Positions 1-7,221 of a stretch of DNA of 35,690 bases are shown here, piece after piece. Under the pieces are notes generated by a model, which saw only the letters and a list, made by a program, of their open reading frames with translations, was not told the origin of the DNA and made no database searches. Source of the stretch: Oscillatoriales cyanobacterium PMM_0008 (GTDB taxonomy: Bacteria; Cyanobacteriota; Cyanobacteriia; Cyanobacteriales; Aerosakkonemataceae). The position numbers were made by a program, and so were the translations under genes. Numbering within the stretch: position 1 is the stretch's first letter; each line of letters starts with the position of its first letter. The DNA lies in contig CASBRD010000116.1 in NCBI GenBank assembly GCA_949128025.1, positions 1-35,690 of the forward strand, read 5' to 3'.

Positions 1-28
1 CTCAAGTTGCTAGTTACTTGCTTTCTGG

Positions 29-95
29 GTATGTTGTTGCGCTTTAGCGCTCTTATTACAACTGGGATAAGAGCGCTAAAGCGCAACAACGTACC
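29..95. repeat. Dispersed palindromic repeat, copy 1
   Basis: Two arms of about 28 nt (29-56 and 67-94) are reverse complements with one mismatch, around a 10-nt spacer. The core GTTGTTGCGCTTTAGCGCT recurs at 560-591, 17444-17499 and 18988-19055. All copies are intergenic. As RNA it would form a very stable hairpin, so it could be a MITE-like element, a REP-type element or a transcript-end structure. Confidence 0.85.
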
Positions 96-145
96 TAATA
101 CCAGCCTCAACTATATAACTAGCAAATTGCGTTAATTAATGGGAC

Positions 146-184
146 ATTTCGCCTTGTCTTGCTTATCTGGAGACAAGGCGAAAT
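146..184. terminator. 14-bp hairpin downstream of a leftward small gene
   Basis: Perfect 14-bp inverted repeat (146-159 with 171-184) with an 11-nt loop, starting 15 nt beyond the stop of the leftward ORF at 199-381. Its position suits a transcript end, but neither strand has a convincing T-run after the stem, so it may be only a structural repeat. Confidence 0.3.
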
Positions 185-198
185 TACTCGGACAGATT

Positions 199-381
199 TT
201 ATTGTTCTTCGTTTTCATCCTCACTTTCATGTTCATTTTCATGTGCATACTTTTCCACTAAGCAGTAAATTGCTAGTGGAGTAGCAGCAATCGCGACAAT
301 AGGATTGCAGGTGTAAAAGCTAAATAAAGTAGAAGCAGTTGCTAAAACTTCTAGGAGTAAATCAGAGTGCTTGCGTTTCAT
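199..381 (-). CDS. Small hypothetical protein with one hydrophobic segment and acidic tail
   Basis: 60-residue ORF that I do not recognise. The first eight residues are charged (MKRKHSDL), residues about 9-42 are mostly hydrophobic and could span a membrane once, and the last 17 are very acidic (EHESEDENEEQ). An AGGAA sequence sits 7 nt before the ATG, which supports real translation. A strong hairpin lies just after the stop. It has no operon partner: a palindrome-rich non-coding stretch separates it from the divergent STAND gene. It could be a small membrane peptide or a fortuitous ORF. Confidence 0.42.
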   Translation of the reverse strand: MKRKHSDLLLEVLATASTLFSFYTCNPIVAIAATPLAIYCLVEKYAHENEHESEDENEEQ

Positions 382-490
382 AGGGAAGTTCCTAAATCTG
401 TCTTATTTCTATGAAACACCCACCAATCCCAAGTACAATCCCAAGCAAATGAAACTAATTTCTAAGTTATTCCCAACTTATTCCCAAGTG

Positions 491-520
491 ACCCGCCAGC
501 GATTCAAATCGCTGGCGGGT
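491..520. repeat. Perfect 14-bp inverted repeat with 2-nt loop
   Basis: Positions 491-504 and 507-520 are exact reverse complements, arm sequence ACCCGCCAGCGATT. It lies between the small leftward ORF and the STAND gene. The interval 382-625 has no convincing gene: this hairpin, half a copy of the dispersed palindrome (560-591) and a short GAGGTT/AACCTC dyad are all I see. The hairpin could be a protein-binding site, a transcript end or a mobile-element scar. Confidence 0.7.
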
Positions 521-559
521 CTGGGCCACACCACTTACTCAACTGTCACATTAAACACA

Positions 560-591
560 GGTACGTTGTTGCGCTTTAGCGCTTTAGCGCT
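560..591. repeat. Dispersed palindromic repeat, copy 2 (half element)
   Basis: Carries the left arm GGTACGTTGTTGCGCTTTAGC followed by a short tandem repetition of GCTTTAGC, but no full right arm. It appears to be a truncated or rearranged member of the family at 29-95, 17444-17499 and 18988-19055. Confidence 0.7.
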
Positions 592-635
592 ATGACGCTG
601 AGGTTTGAACCTCCGGGCGGCCTAAATGACGAGAC

Positions 636-644
636 TGCTATACT
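636..644 (+). promoter_or_regulatory. Possible extended -10 promoter for the STAND gene
   Basis: TGC followed by TATACT fits the extended -10 pattern TGnTATAAT. No good -35 is seen. Transcription would begin near 651, about 20 nt before the ATG at 671, which agrees with that start rather than the ATG at 626. Confidence 0.33.
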
Positions 645-670
645 GGATAAAAAATTTACTATATTTCAAT

Positions 671-3202
671 ATGCCTCGCTCTGTCAGGGTTCGCTTAGAA
701 TGTATTGAAACAGTTAAACTAGCACTTAGACGTAACGGCTACCCACGTCAGATAGATTTAGTTGAGAAAATACACATTTCTAAAAATACGGTTAACAAAT
801 TTTTCAATGGTAAAGCAATTGACTACCTAAATTTTATTGAAATTTGTCATACATTGTCTCTCGATTGGCAGGAGATTGCCGATTTTGAATGTGAAGACTT
901 ACCACAAAATATACCAGAAAGCAATACCACAGAGCAAACTTTATCTGTGACGGTGGAAGTTAATCACGATTTAAAGGTAAATTTAGCAGATCCGCAGACG
1001 AATCAAAAAAAGGAAAAACGAGTTATTTTACAACAAGCAATTCCTACTGTTCCCGTCTGGAAAGGGCGAGATGAATTGCTGCATAAATTGACAGAAAGAT
1101 TATTGCCGCCAGAACCTTTAGAAACCGGGTTTATGAACCCACCGAAAGTATTAGCAATTATCGGACAAGGTGGGATTGGAAAAACGAGTTTAACTGTTAA
1201 ACTTTTAGAAGCTTTGGGTGTTAGTTTGGGGAGATCCCCCCTAACCCCCCTTAATAAGGGGGGAACAGAAGAAAAGGGGGGGACAGAGGAAAATTGTCCT
1301 TATGATCGCGTGATGTATTTCAAAGCGCAGGAGGGAACGAGTTTTGATGATGTGGCAGAGTTTCTGTTAGATGGGTTGGGAATTGAAACGCCGGAACCTT
1401 TGAAAACGGCGGATGAAAAAATCGGGAAAATTATCGCAGGTTTGGCAGAAACGCGCTGTCTTTTGGTGTTGGATAACTTAGAAAGTGTTTTGCATCCAGC
1501 TAATCATCCCCAAGCGGGAAAAGCTGTTTCATTGGATTGGGGTAAATTGCTGAATGCGTTAGTTTATCAGCAGCATATTTCCCAAACTATTTTAACGAGT
1601 CGGGAAGTACCAGCAGATTTGGCTGATACGCGGTATGAAGGGGCGGAACCGGATACGGAATTGGTGTATATTGAAATGCTGACGGGTGTATCGGATCGGG
1701 CGGGTGTGGAGATTTTGCAACAGCGCCAAGTGAAGGATAAACCAGAAGATTTGCAGTGGGTTTCCGGGCGCGTGGAGGGTCATGTATTTTTGTTAACTCA
1801 ATTGGCGGCGATTGGGAAAGGTAAACCTGGGTATCTGCGGAAGCATCCCGAATTCGTGACGAAAAAAGCGGAACCGATTTTGCAAGAACAATTGGCGCGA
1901 CAAAGTGAAGCGGCGCGAGATTTACTGAAGCGGATGTGTGTTTTGCGCGTACCGATAGATGTCAGAGGTTTAACTTTTTTGCGATTGTATACAGATGATA
2001 GAGAGAAAGATGACAGATTTTTGAATGCAGCAGAATTAGGAGAAGCTGCGGAGTTAACAGAGGAAGAAGTTAGGGAAACGGAAGCGATTTTAGAACGTTT
2101 GGTTGATAGCAGTTTGGTGCAGTGTCGCTATGATGATGAGAAATGCGAGTTATTTTACGATTTGCATCGGGTAATTGTGGAGTTTCTGCAAGGGGAATGT
2201 AAGGAGGAACTGCCAAAACTGCTGGAAAGTGTTTATAAGTTTTATTGCAGTGGTAAGAATGTGGAAAATCCGAAAACTTTAGAAGATTTGCGCCCGGTTT
2301 TAGAAGCACAATATTTTGCTTTTCAGTTGGGGAATTATAGCGAAGCGTACTACTTAATAAAATCTGAATACCTTTACAGATGGGGATATTGGAACTTGTT
2401 AAAAGATTTATATGAAAAAGTTATACCGCATCTTGATGAAAATAAACGTCAAATTTGCCTGCAATGGATAGCCACAATTTATCGTGAAGTTGGAAATTGG
2501 GATACAGCAGAAAAATATTATCAGGATGCTTTAGCTATAGCACAAGAACAAGAGGATAAAAGTAACATAGCATCTTGCCAAGGAATGTTGGGAAATATTG
2601 AGCGAAATCGCGGTAATTGGGATGAAGCGGAACGTCTCTATCGGCAATGTTTGCAAATTGAAACAGAATTAGGCGATCGGGCTGGAATGGCAACAAGTTG
2701 GGGTCTTTTGGGAGATATTGAGCGAAATCGCGGTAATTGGGATGAAGCGGAACGTCTGTATCGGCAATCATTGCAATTGAGAACAGAATTAGGCGATCGG
2801 GCTGGAATGGCTGCTTGTTGGGGTAGTTTGGGAGATATTGAGCGAAATCGCGGTAATTGGGATGAAGCGGAACGACTCTATCGGCAATCATTGCAATTGA
2901 GAACAGAATTAGGCGATTATAATGGGATTGCTAGTTCAATCGGTTCTTTAGGAGAAGTTGAACTCAGTAGAGGTAATTTAGATGCAGCAGAGCATTTTTT
3001 AACTGATGCTTTAGAAAGATTCCAAGAACTAGGAAATAAAAAAATTATTGGTGAAGCTACTTTTCGTCTTGCTCAAGTTTGGCAAAAGCGCAATAACCCA
3101 GAACTTGCCCAACAACATTACAACACAGCTTATCAAATCTTTCAACAATTAGGTGCAGCCAAAGATTTAGAGAAAATCGAGAAAGAGTGGCATCAGAATT
3201 AA
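671..3202 (+). CDS. STAND-class ATPase with N-terminal HTH and C-terminal TPR repeats
   Basis: 843-residue NB-ARC-like signalling ATPase. Residues 1-75 (beginning MPRSVRVRLECIETVK) look like an Xre-type helix-turn-helix domain with the segment SKNTVNKFFNGK. The NTPase has Walker A GQGGIGKT (Lys171), Walker B RCLLVLDNLE (Asp268) and an LTSRE sensor-like motif. From about residue 590 TPR units follow, three nearly identical and 40 residues long. In STAND proteins the repeats sense a ligand, the ATPase oligomerises and the N-terminal domain acts; an HTH effector suggests DNA binding, but that is inference. The ATG at 671 is preferred over 626: the sequence beginning MPRS matches my memory of cyanobacterial relatives, and a possible promoter lies between the two starts. 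A dispersed C/G-rich repeat is embedded in frame near residues 187-206. Its target is unknown; regulation and phage defence are both conceivable. Confidence 0.85.
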   Translation: MPRSVRVRLECIETVKLALRRNGYPRQIDLVEKIHISKNTVNKFFNGKAIDYLNFIEICHTLSLDWQEIADFECEDLPQNIPESNTTEQTLSVTVEVNHDLKVNLADPQTNQKKEKRVILQQAIPTVPVWKGRDELLHKLTERLLPPEPLETGFMNPPKVLAIIGQGGIGKTSLTVKLLEALGVSLGRSPLTPLNKGGTEEKGGTEENCPYDRVMYFKAQEGTSFDDVAEFLLDGLGIETPEPLKTADEKIGKIIAGLAETRCLLVLDNLESVLHPANHPQAGKAVSLDWGKLLNALVYQQHISQTILTSREVPADLADTRYEGAEPDTELVYIEMLTGVSDRAGVEILQQRQVKDKPEDLQWVSGRVEGHVFLLTQLAAIGKGKPGYLRKHPEFVTKKAEPILQEQLARQSEAARDLLKRMCVLRVPIDVRGLTFLRLYTDDREKDDRFLNAAELGEAAELTEEEVRETEAILERLVDSSLVQCRYDDEKCELFYDLHRVIVEFLQGECKEELPKLLESVYKFYCSGKNVENPKTLEDLRPVLEAQYFAFQLGNYSEAYYLIKSEYLYRWGYWNLLKDLYEKVIPHLDENKRQICLQWIATIYREVGNWDTAEKYYQDALAIAQEQEDKSNIASCQGMLGNIERNRGNWDEAERLYRQCLQIETELGDRAGMATSWGLLGDIERNRGNWDEAERLYRQSLQLRTELGDRAGMAACWGSLGDIERNRGNWDEAERLYRQSLQLRTELGDYNGIASSIGSLGEVELSRGNLDAAEHFLTDALERFQELGNKKIIGEATFRLAQVWQKRNNPELAQQHYNTAYQIFQQLGAAKDLEKIEKEWHQN
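1228..1289. repeat. C/G-run dispersed repeat inside the STAND gene
   Basis: Runs of C then G (CCCCCCTTAATAAGGGGGG) form a dyad followed by further G-runs. It is translated as a low-complexity stretch containing SPLTPLNKGG and two GGTEE units. This style of sequence is a common intergenic repeat in filamentous cyanobacteria. Here it is an in-frame insertion between Walker A and the next conserved block, probably in a surface loop. Confidence 0.7.
2591..2950 (+). repeat. Three near-identical 120-bp tandem TPR units
   Basis: Units at 2591-2710, 2711-2830 and 2831-2950 each encode 40 residues beginning G(N/D)IERNRGNWDEAERLYRQ. Long stretches are identical at DNA level, including at synonymous positions, which points to recent tandem duplication rather than ancient TPR divergence. 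Flanking TPR units are diverged. Confidence 0.9.
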
Positions 3203-3205
3203 ATA

Positions 3206-3601
3206 TCACTCCAAAAACGCCGCAGCAGAAACATGGAAAAACTCACCTAACTTTTGCATTTCAGTTGCCGTCAGTTCCCGTTCCCCATTCAGTACCTCAG
3301 ACACCTGTACCTCATTTTTCCATATATCAACCAAGTCTTTTGCTTCTATATTATCTTCCACCATCAAAGCTTTCAGCAGCTTGACACCTTTCAAAACTGG
3401 CATTATCTCATGTTTTTGTTCGTAATCATAAACTAAAGTGCCAAGCACATTTAAGTAGTCTCGGTCATCTTGCGTGATATTCCTTTTATCCAAAATAGAA
3501 TTAATCCGATTTTGGGTAGCGGTTAACTCAGCTTCACAAGTAATCGGACGTGGCGGAAATGTGGTAATTAGTTCCATGTAGTAGCTGCTAGGAGTTTTCA
3601 A
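3206..3601 (-). CDS. HigA-type antitoxin / HTH regulator
   Basis: 131 residues. The N-terminal part (FPPRPITCEAEL... LVYDYEQKHEIMP) matches the HigA antitoxin pattern, and the C-terminal half (about 68-131) is an Xre-type HTH containing VSEVLNGERELTATEMQKLGEFF. HigA proteins bind a partner toxin and repress their own operon. The start is a TTG whose TTGA overlaps the TGA of the upstream gene, implying translational coupling; an ATG at 3577 is the alternative, but residues before it align with the usual HigA N-terminus. The upstream partner is not a recognisable HigB ribonuclease, so toxin-antitoxin function is inferred from this gene alone. The 3' end converges on the STAND gene with a 3-nt gap. 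Confidence 0.75.
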   Translation of the reverse strand: MKTPSSYYMELITTFPPRPITCEAELTATQNRINSILDKRNITQDDRDYLNVLGTLVYDYEQKHEIMPVLKGVKLLKALMVEDNIEAKDLVDIWKNEVQVSEVLNGERELTATEMQKLGEFFHVSAAAFLE

Positions 3602-3903
3602 ATCTGAAGAAAAGCTGGGCTGACTTCTGCGATAGAAAATTCACCAATCGCCATTGGTAATTGAACATCTTTACCGTTATATACTTTGGCTGTCAGTTTA
3701 TACACTTCTTGAGCCAAATGTTGGTTAAATTTGAAGATTTCCCAAAAATCTTTATCTCCCATTATAGCATGAAGCTCTTTATTAGCAATTATGTTCGTTT
3801 CACCTTTCATCGTGAAACTATGCTGCCGATCTCCGATCGAGATCGCAACATTAAATGTGCCTTTTTCTTTACCAGGTTCGATGGAAAGCACTTGTACGTT
3901 CAT
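3598..3903 (-). CDS. Hypothetical small protein coupled to the HigA-type gene
   Basis: 101 residues from the ATG at 3903; the frame extends to a TTG at 3936. I recognise no named domain. It begins with alternating beta-type segments (NVQVLSIEPG, TFNVAISI, QHSFTMKGE), followed by an amphipathic helical stretch containing DFWEIFKFNQHLAQEVYKL and a final VYNGKDVQLPM strand. The stop overlaps the start of the HigA-type gene by 4 nt, so the two are almost certainly one transcript. That is the position where a toxin gene would stand, but it does not resemble HigB/RelE. It could be an unusual toxin or merely a conserved hypothetical protein cotranscribed with a regulator. Confidence 0.65.
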   Translation of the reverse strand: MNVQVLSIEPGKEKGTFNVAISIGDRQHSFTMKGETNIIANKELHAIMGDKDFWEIFKFNQHLAQEVYKLTAKVYNGKDVQLPMAIGEFSIAEVSPAFLQI

Positions 3904-3970
3904 TTTTTTAACCAGTAAACTCCACTCTGGCTCCAATATTGCAGAAAGTTATCTATGATCATTTTATCTT

Positions 3971-3980
3971 ATGCTACAAT
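3971..3980 (+). promoter_or_regulatory. Possible -10 promoter element for der
   Basis: ATGCTACAAT contains TACAAT with a TG one base upstream of the usual extended position. It sits about 90 nt before the der start in the divergent region between the HigA-type pair and der. No clear -35 is visible, so this is a weak prediction. Confidence 0.28.
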
Positions 3981-4070
3981 AGTAAGTTGGAGCAAAAACA
4001 GGACTGAGGGGAAAGTAATCAAACCTGAGTCACTGCCTAACCAAACTTGCACAAGACTCAGGATTGAACT

Positions 4071-5432
4071 ATGCCTCTGCCAATTGTTGCTATTATCGGT
4101 CGCCCAAATGTGGGTAAATCTACCCTTGTCAATCGTTTGACAGGTTTACAGGATGCTATTGTACACGATCAACCGGGGATGACGCGCGATCGCACCTATC
4201 GCCCCGCATACTGGCGCGATCGCGAATACACCGTCGTCGATACCGGCGGCTTAGTATTCGACGACGACACCGAATTTCTACCCCTGATTCGCGAACAAGC
4301 TATGACAGCCCTGGCAGAAGCCTGTGCTGCCATATTTGTCGTGGACGGACAAAGCGGCCCAACAGCCGCCGATGAAGAAATCGCAATATGGTTGCGTACT
4401 CAACCCCTCCCCGTCCTGCTAACCGTCAATAAATGCGAATCTCCAGAACAAGGTTTGACTCAAGCCGCACAATTTTGGGAACTGGGATTAGGCGAACCTT
4501 ATCCAGTTTCTGCCATTCACGGTGGCGGTACTGGCGAACTACTCGACGATCTAATTACCCACTTGCCGCCAGTAGGAGAAATCCCTGACGTACCCGAAAT
4601 TAAAGTAGCAATTGTCGGGCGTCCCAACGTTGGTAAATCGAGTTTATTGAACTCCTTTGTCGGAGAAAATCGCGCTATTGTTAGCCCGATTTCCGGCACT
4701 ACTCGCGATGCGATTGATACCGTCGTGCAAAGGGAAGATAAAACTTATCGTCTGATCGATACGGCTGGAATTCGCAAAAAGAAAAACGTAGAATATGGCC
4801 CGGAATTCTTTGGGATTAATCGCGCCTTCAAAGCAATCCGCCGCGCTGATGTAGTCTTGTTAGTAATAGATGCAGTTGATGGAATTACCGAACAAGACCA
4901 AAAACTCGCCGGTAGAATTGCCGAAGAAGGTCGGGCTTGCGTAATTGTAGTTAATAAGTGGGATGCGGTAGAAAAGGATTCCTACACAATCTACGACTAC
5001 GAAAAACTTTTGCAACAACGACTGCATTTTACTGAATGGGCAGAAAGTATTTTTGTCAGCGCTAAAACGGGTCAGCGTGTAGAAAAGATTCTCGATTTGA
5101 TCGACTCCGCAGCTGAGGCACACCAACGTCGGGTAACTACCGCCGTGATTAATGAAGTGATTCAAGAATCCATCAGGTGGCACTCTGCCCCAGTTACCCG
5201 TCAAGGGCGTCAGGGCAAAATTTACTATGGCACTCAAGTCAAAACCCAACCGCCTACCATTGCTCTCTTTGTCAACGATCCCGTCCGTTTCAACGATAAT
5301 TACCGCCGCTACATGGAAAGCCAATTCCGCAAACAACTAGGTTTTAAAGGCACACCATTGCGATTGCTGTGGCGCGGTAAAAAAGCTCGTGAAGTAGAAG
5401 GCCCCACGAAAAACAGAGCTACCCGCGTCTAA
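4071..5432 (+). CDS. der: Ribosome-assembly GTPase Der (EngA)
   Basis: 453 residues, full length for the family. Der has two tandem GTPase domains and a C-terminal KH-like domain and helps mature the 50S ribosomal subunit in the cytoplasm. G domain 1 has GRPNVGKS at 10-17, a DTGG motif, and NKCE at 120-123, where the usual NKxD aspartate is replaced by glutamate. G domain 2 has GRPNVGKS at 183-190, DTAG and NKWD at 295-298. The C-terminal region (about 355-445) holds the KH-like fold with the basic end [17 protein letters not shown] about nine bases before the ATG supports the start. It is the first gene of the rightward housekeeping block, and codon use looks native. Confidence 0.97.
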   Translation: MPLPIVAIIGRPNVGKSTLVNRLTGLQDAIVHDQPGMTRDRTYRPAYWRDREYTVVDTGGLVFDDDTEFLPLIREQAMTALAEACAAIFVVDGQSGPTAADEEIAIWLRTQPLPVLLTVNKCESPEQGLTQAAQFWELGLGEPYPVSAIHGGGTGELLDDLITHLPPVGEIPDVPEIKVAIVGRPNVGKSSLLNSFVGENRAIVSPISGTTRDAIDTVVQREDKTYRLIDTAGIRKKKNVEYGPEFFGINRAFKAIRRADVVLLVIDAVDGITEQDQKLAGRIAEEGRACVIVVNKWDAVEKDSYTIYDYEKLLQQRLHFTEWAESIFVSAKTGQRVEKILDLIDSAAEAHQRRVTTAVINEVIQESIRWHSAPVTRQGRQGKIYYGTQVKTQPPTIALFVNDPVRFNDNYRRYMESQFRKQLGFKGTPLRLLWRGKKAREVEGPTKNRATRV

Positions 5433-5439
5433 AAATTTT

Positions 5440-5483
5440 AGATTTTAGATTGTTATACAATTTAACCATACAATCTAAAATCT
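5440..5483. repeat. 14-bp inverted repeat between der and the four-helix-bundle gene
   Basis: AGATTTTAGATTGT (5440-5453) and its exact complement (5470-5483) flank a 16-nt loop and end three bases before the ATG at 5487. The arms are built from the TTTAGAT word also repeated at 10081-10112. As RNA the hairpin would occlude the ribosome-binding region of the next gene. It may also serve as a der transcript end, although it lacks a T-run. Confidence 0.65.
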
Positions 5484-5486
5484 ATT

Positions 5487-5852
5487 ATGGACAAGCAAAA
5501 GTTTAAGACTAGAACGAAGCAGCTTGCCTTGAGAGTTATTCGCCTGGTAAATGCCTTGCCACCAGGGCAAACTGCTGAATTTATTGGCAAGCGGTTACTG
5601 CGATCGGCTACATCTATAGGTGCTAAATATCGGGCAGCTTGTCACTATGAAGCTAGTCTCCATTTAGTCGATAAACTGAGAATCGTACAAGAGAAGACCG
5701 ATGAGAGCTTATACTGGATGGAGCTTTTAATCGAATCTGAATTAATGCCTGCCGAGCAACTAAAAAGTTTGATGTCAGAAACAAATGAAATCTTAGCTAT
5801 GACTGTAGCATCGATCACAACTCTAACCGAAACTCCCAAGTCTAAAGTCTAA
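5487..5852 (+). CDS. Four-helix-bundle protein (23S rRNA intervening-sequence family)
   Basis: 121 residues, predicted almost entirely helical and typical in length for the four-helix-bundle/IVS family that also includes Avd of diversity-generating retroelements. Recognisable family elements are LALRVIRLVNALP, LLRSATSIGAKYRAA, and EKTDESLYWMELLIES. Members form small pentameric bundles and often bind nucleic acid; their cellular role is mostly unknown. No reverse transcriptase or variable repeat is near, so a DGR is not supported. It is flanked by TTTAGAT-type repeats on both sides and interrupts what otherwise reads as a der-to-cbiQ housekeeping run, suggesting a small mobile or inserted gene. 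No Shine-Dalgarno is seen, because the hairpin abuts the ATG. Confidence 0.85.
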   Translation: MDKQKFKTRTKQLALRVIRLVNALPPGQTAEFIGKRLLRSATSIGAKYRAACHYEASLHLVDKLRIVQEKTDESLYWMELLIESELMPAEQLKSLMSETNEILAMTVASITTLTETPKSKV

Positions 5853-5861
5853 AATCGAAAG

Positions 5862-6830
5862 ATGGATTTATTGCGATCGCTACCTCTAGGGCTATACCTC
5901 GAAGAACCAACCACTTGGCTGCACAAACTCGATCCGCGAGTCAAGCTAGGTTGGTTGATGAGCTTCCTGTTTGCGCCCATTCTGGCAAATGCCTCTAGCC
6001 GCATGGCGCTGTCAGTATTGCTGATTTTGATTACCCTGACAGCGAGAATTCCGTGGCGGGTGTGGCGTCAGCAAATGGTTTGGTTGCTGATCCTAAGTGT
6101 ATTTGTTTTCTTCTTGAGCGCGATCGCCCCTGACGGAATGGCGGTAAGTTATCAGCCACGACTACCCGCAGATGAGATGGCTTTTGTCAACCCTCAGCCG
6201 GAGAGTGGGGGAGCGGGGGAGCCGAAGAATTTCCGATCGCCGATCGCAAATCACCAATTCTCAATCTCCAGTCTAAAATCCCAAGGCTACAGTTACATAG
6301 TATTCAAACAGGGGCCGATTACAATTACCCGCAGGTCTTTAGATTTGGCAATTCGCGTCAGTACCTTACTATTTACGCTGATTTACAGCACTAATTTATA
6401 CCTGCTCACAACTGCTCCAGAGGAAATAACTGCTGGGATTGAAAGCTTAATGCGACCTCTGCGCCGATTCAACTGGCCGGTGACAGAAATTGTGCTAACT
6501 TTAACGTTATCTTTGCGCTTCATTCCCTTAGTCTTGGAAGAAGTGCAAAACCTAGTCCGATCGGTGTGGACAAGGGCAATCAATTGGAAAAAGCTAGGTT
6601 TGCGGAGAGCGATTAGACTGTGGATGACGATCGCAGAGCGACTGCTGAAAAATCTGCTCCTGCGAGCCGATCAAATCGCCAGCGCTATGAAAGTACGCGG
6701 TTTTACCAGTCCCGATCGACATCGCGTGGAGTGGAGTCAGTTGCGTCTTTTGAGAAGTGACTGGCTTGCGATCGCAACTTTAGCGGTATTCTGGGGAGTG
6801 CGGTTGATTTGGGGGAACGGCGAACTGTGA
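5862..6830 (+). CDS. ECF-type transporter transmembrane T component (CbiQ/EcfT family)
   Basis: 322-residue integral membrane protein. EcfT proteins couple two ATPases to a substrate-binding S component for vitamin or metal uptake. Family features seen are LDPRVKLGWLM near the N-terminus, hydrophobic spans around residues 30-60 and 70-90, another set from about 160 to 185 and 205 to 230, and the coupling-helix motif ASAMKVRGF near 275-283. No S component or ATPase gene is nearby, so the substrate is unknown. Residues 110-142 are a hydrophilic insertion of repeat-like sequence (see 6189-6287). The gene follows the four-helix-bundle gene by only 9 nt. In many cyanobacteria a CbiQ-like gene sits near der and pipX; that is recollection, not shown here. 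Confidence 0.88.
   Translation: MDLLRSLPLGLYLEEPTTWLHKLDPRVKLGWLMSFLFAPILANASSRMALSVLLILITLTARIPWRVWRQQMVWLLILSVFVFFLSAIAPDGMAVSYQPRLPADEMAFVNPQPESGGAGEPKNFRSPIANHQFSISSLKSQGYSYIVFKQGPITITRRSLDLAIRVSTLLFTLIYSTNLYLLTTAPEEITAGIESLMRPLRRFNWPVTEIVLTLTLSLRFIPLVLEEVQNLVRSVWTRAINWKKLGLRRAIRLWMTIAERLLKNLLLRADQIASAMKVRGFTSPDRHRVEWSQLRLLRSDWLAIATLAVFWGVRLIWGNGEL
6189..6287 (+). repeat. Intergenic-type repeat inserted in frame in the EcfT gene
   Basis: About 99 bp encoding residues 110-142 (NPQPESGGAGEPKNF... SSLKSQG). The DNA has a GGGGGAGCGGGGGAGCC run, two nearby CGATCGC words, and CCAGTCTAAAATCCC, which is typical of intergenic words in this window (compare AGTCTAAAGTCTAAAATC at 5839-5856). It keeps the frame and falls between two membrane segments, probably in a loop. 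Confidence 0.5.
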
Positions 6831-6832
6831 CG

Positions 6833-6967
6833 ATGGAACCAGTACAACCCTACTCCATTCCGGGGCAAGAGGACTATCTTACACCATTGAATAGGTATTT
6901 ATCACCAAAAAATACCTGGGAAATTAATCACAAATCATTTTTAGTAAATAGACGCTTTATACTCTAA
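6833..6967 (+). CDS. Possible 44-residue peptide downstream of the EcfT gene
   Basis: Short ORF starting 3 nt after the EcfT stop and beginning MEPVQPYSIPGQEDYLTPLN. I recognise no family. Its first half has a plausible protein composition, while the second half (NHKSFLVNRRFIL) overlaps AT-rich sequence with a TATACT motif at 6958-6963. No Shine-Dalgarno lies in front, though tight spacing would allow reinitiation. It could equally be a remnant or chance. Confidence 0.22.
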   Translation: MEPVQPYSIPGQEDYLTPLNRYLSPKNTWEINHKSFLVNRRFIL

Positions 6968-7221
6968 AAGATGAGCCCAGATTGCTATAAAGTAATGGGA
7001 TGAATAGTTGAGATATACTCTGTTGCACATTTGTCAAAATACCGATATTGTCAATATCCCCCCCAACCAATCTACTGTTGTCCGTTTTGGGGACAGAGTT
7101 GTGCAATACAACTGGCAGAACAGCCCCAGCCATGCTGGAGGTTATGCGAACTGGGTACAACCCAGATATAGGTTACCGTCCTTTATAGCTGGAATAAGTA
7201 TTAATCGGCTTACGCTGAAGA
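6968..7221. other. pipX upstream region
   Basis: Non-coding in my reading. It contains TATACT motifs at 6958-6963 and 7014-7019 that could be -10 elements without good -35 boxes, and a small hairpin CTGGGT/ACCCAG at 7151-7165. I looked for an NtcA box of the form GTA-N8-TAC and found no convincing one. Confidence 0.4.

Noticed and set aside
371-595. 74-residue ORF between the small leftward gene and the STAND gene
   Set aside because: It runs through a perfect palindrome and a dispersed repeat, has no Shine-Dalgarno and no recognisable sequence.
491-620. T-arm-like sequences (GATTCAAATC, GGTTTGAACC) suggesting a tRNA end
   Set aside because: The stems give 6-nt or wrongly paired loops with no acceptor, D or anticodon arms nearby, and the first is a simple perfect palindrome.
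2535-2891. Antisense ORF with three repeats of DVPLHPNYRDFAQYLP
   Set aside because: It is the mirror of the near-identical TPR units on the other strand; the repeats come from the gene itself.
5487-5852. Diversity-generating retroelement accessory gene (Avd)
   Set aside because: The fold is similar but there is no reverse transcriptase and no variable/template repeat nearby.
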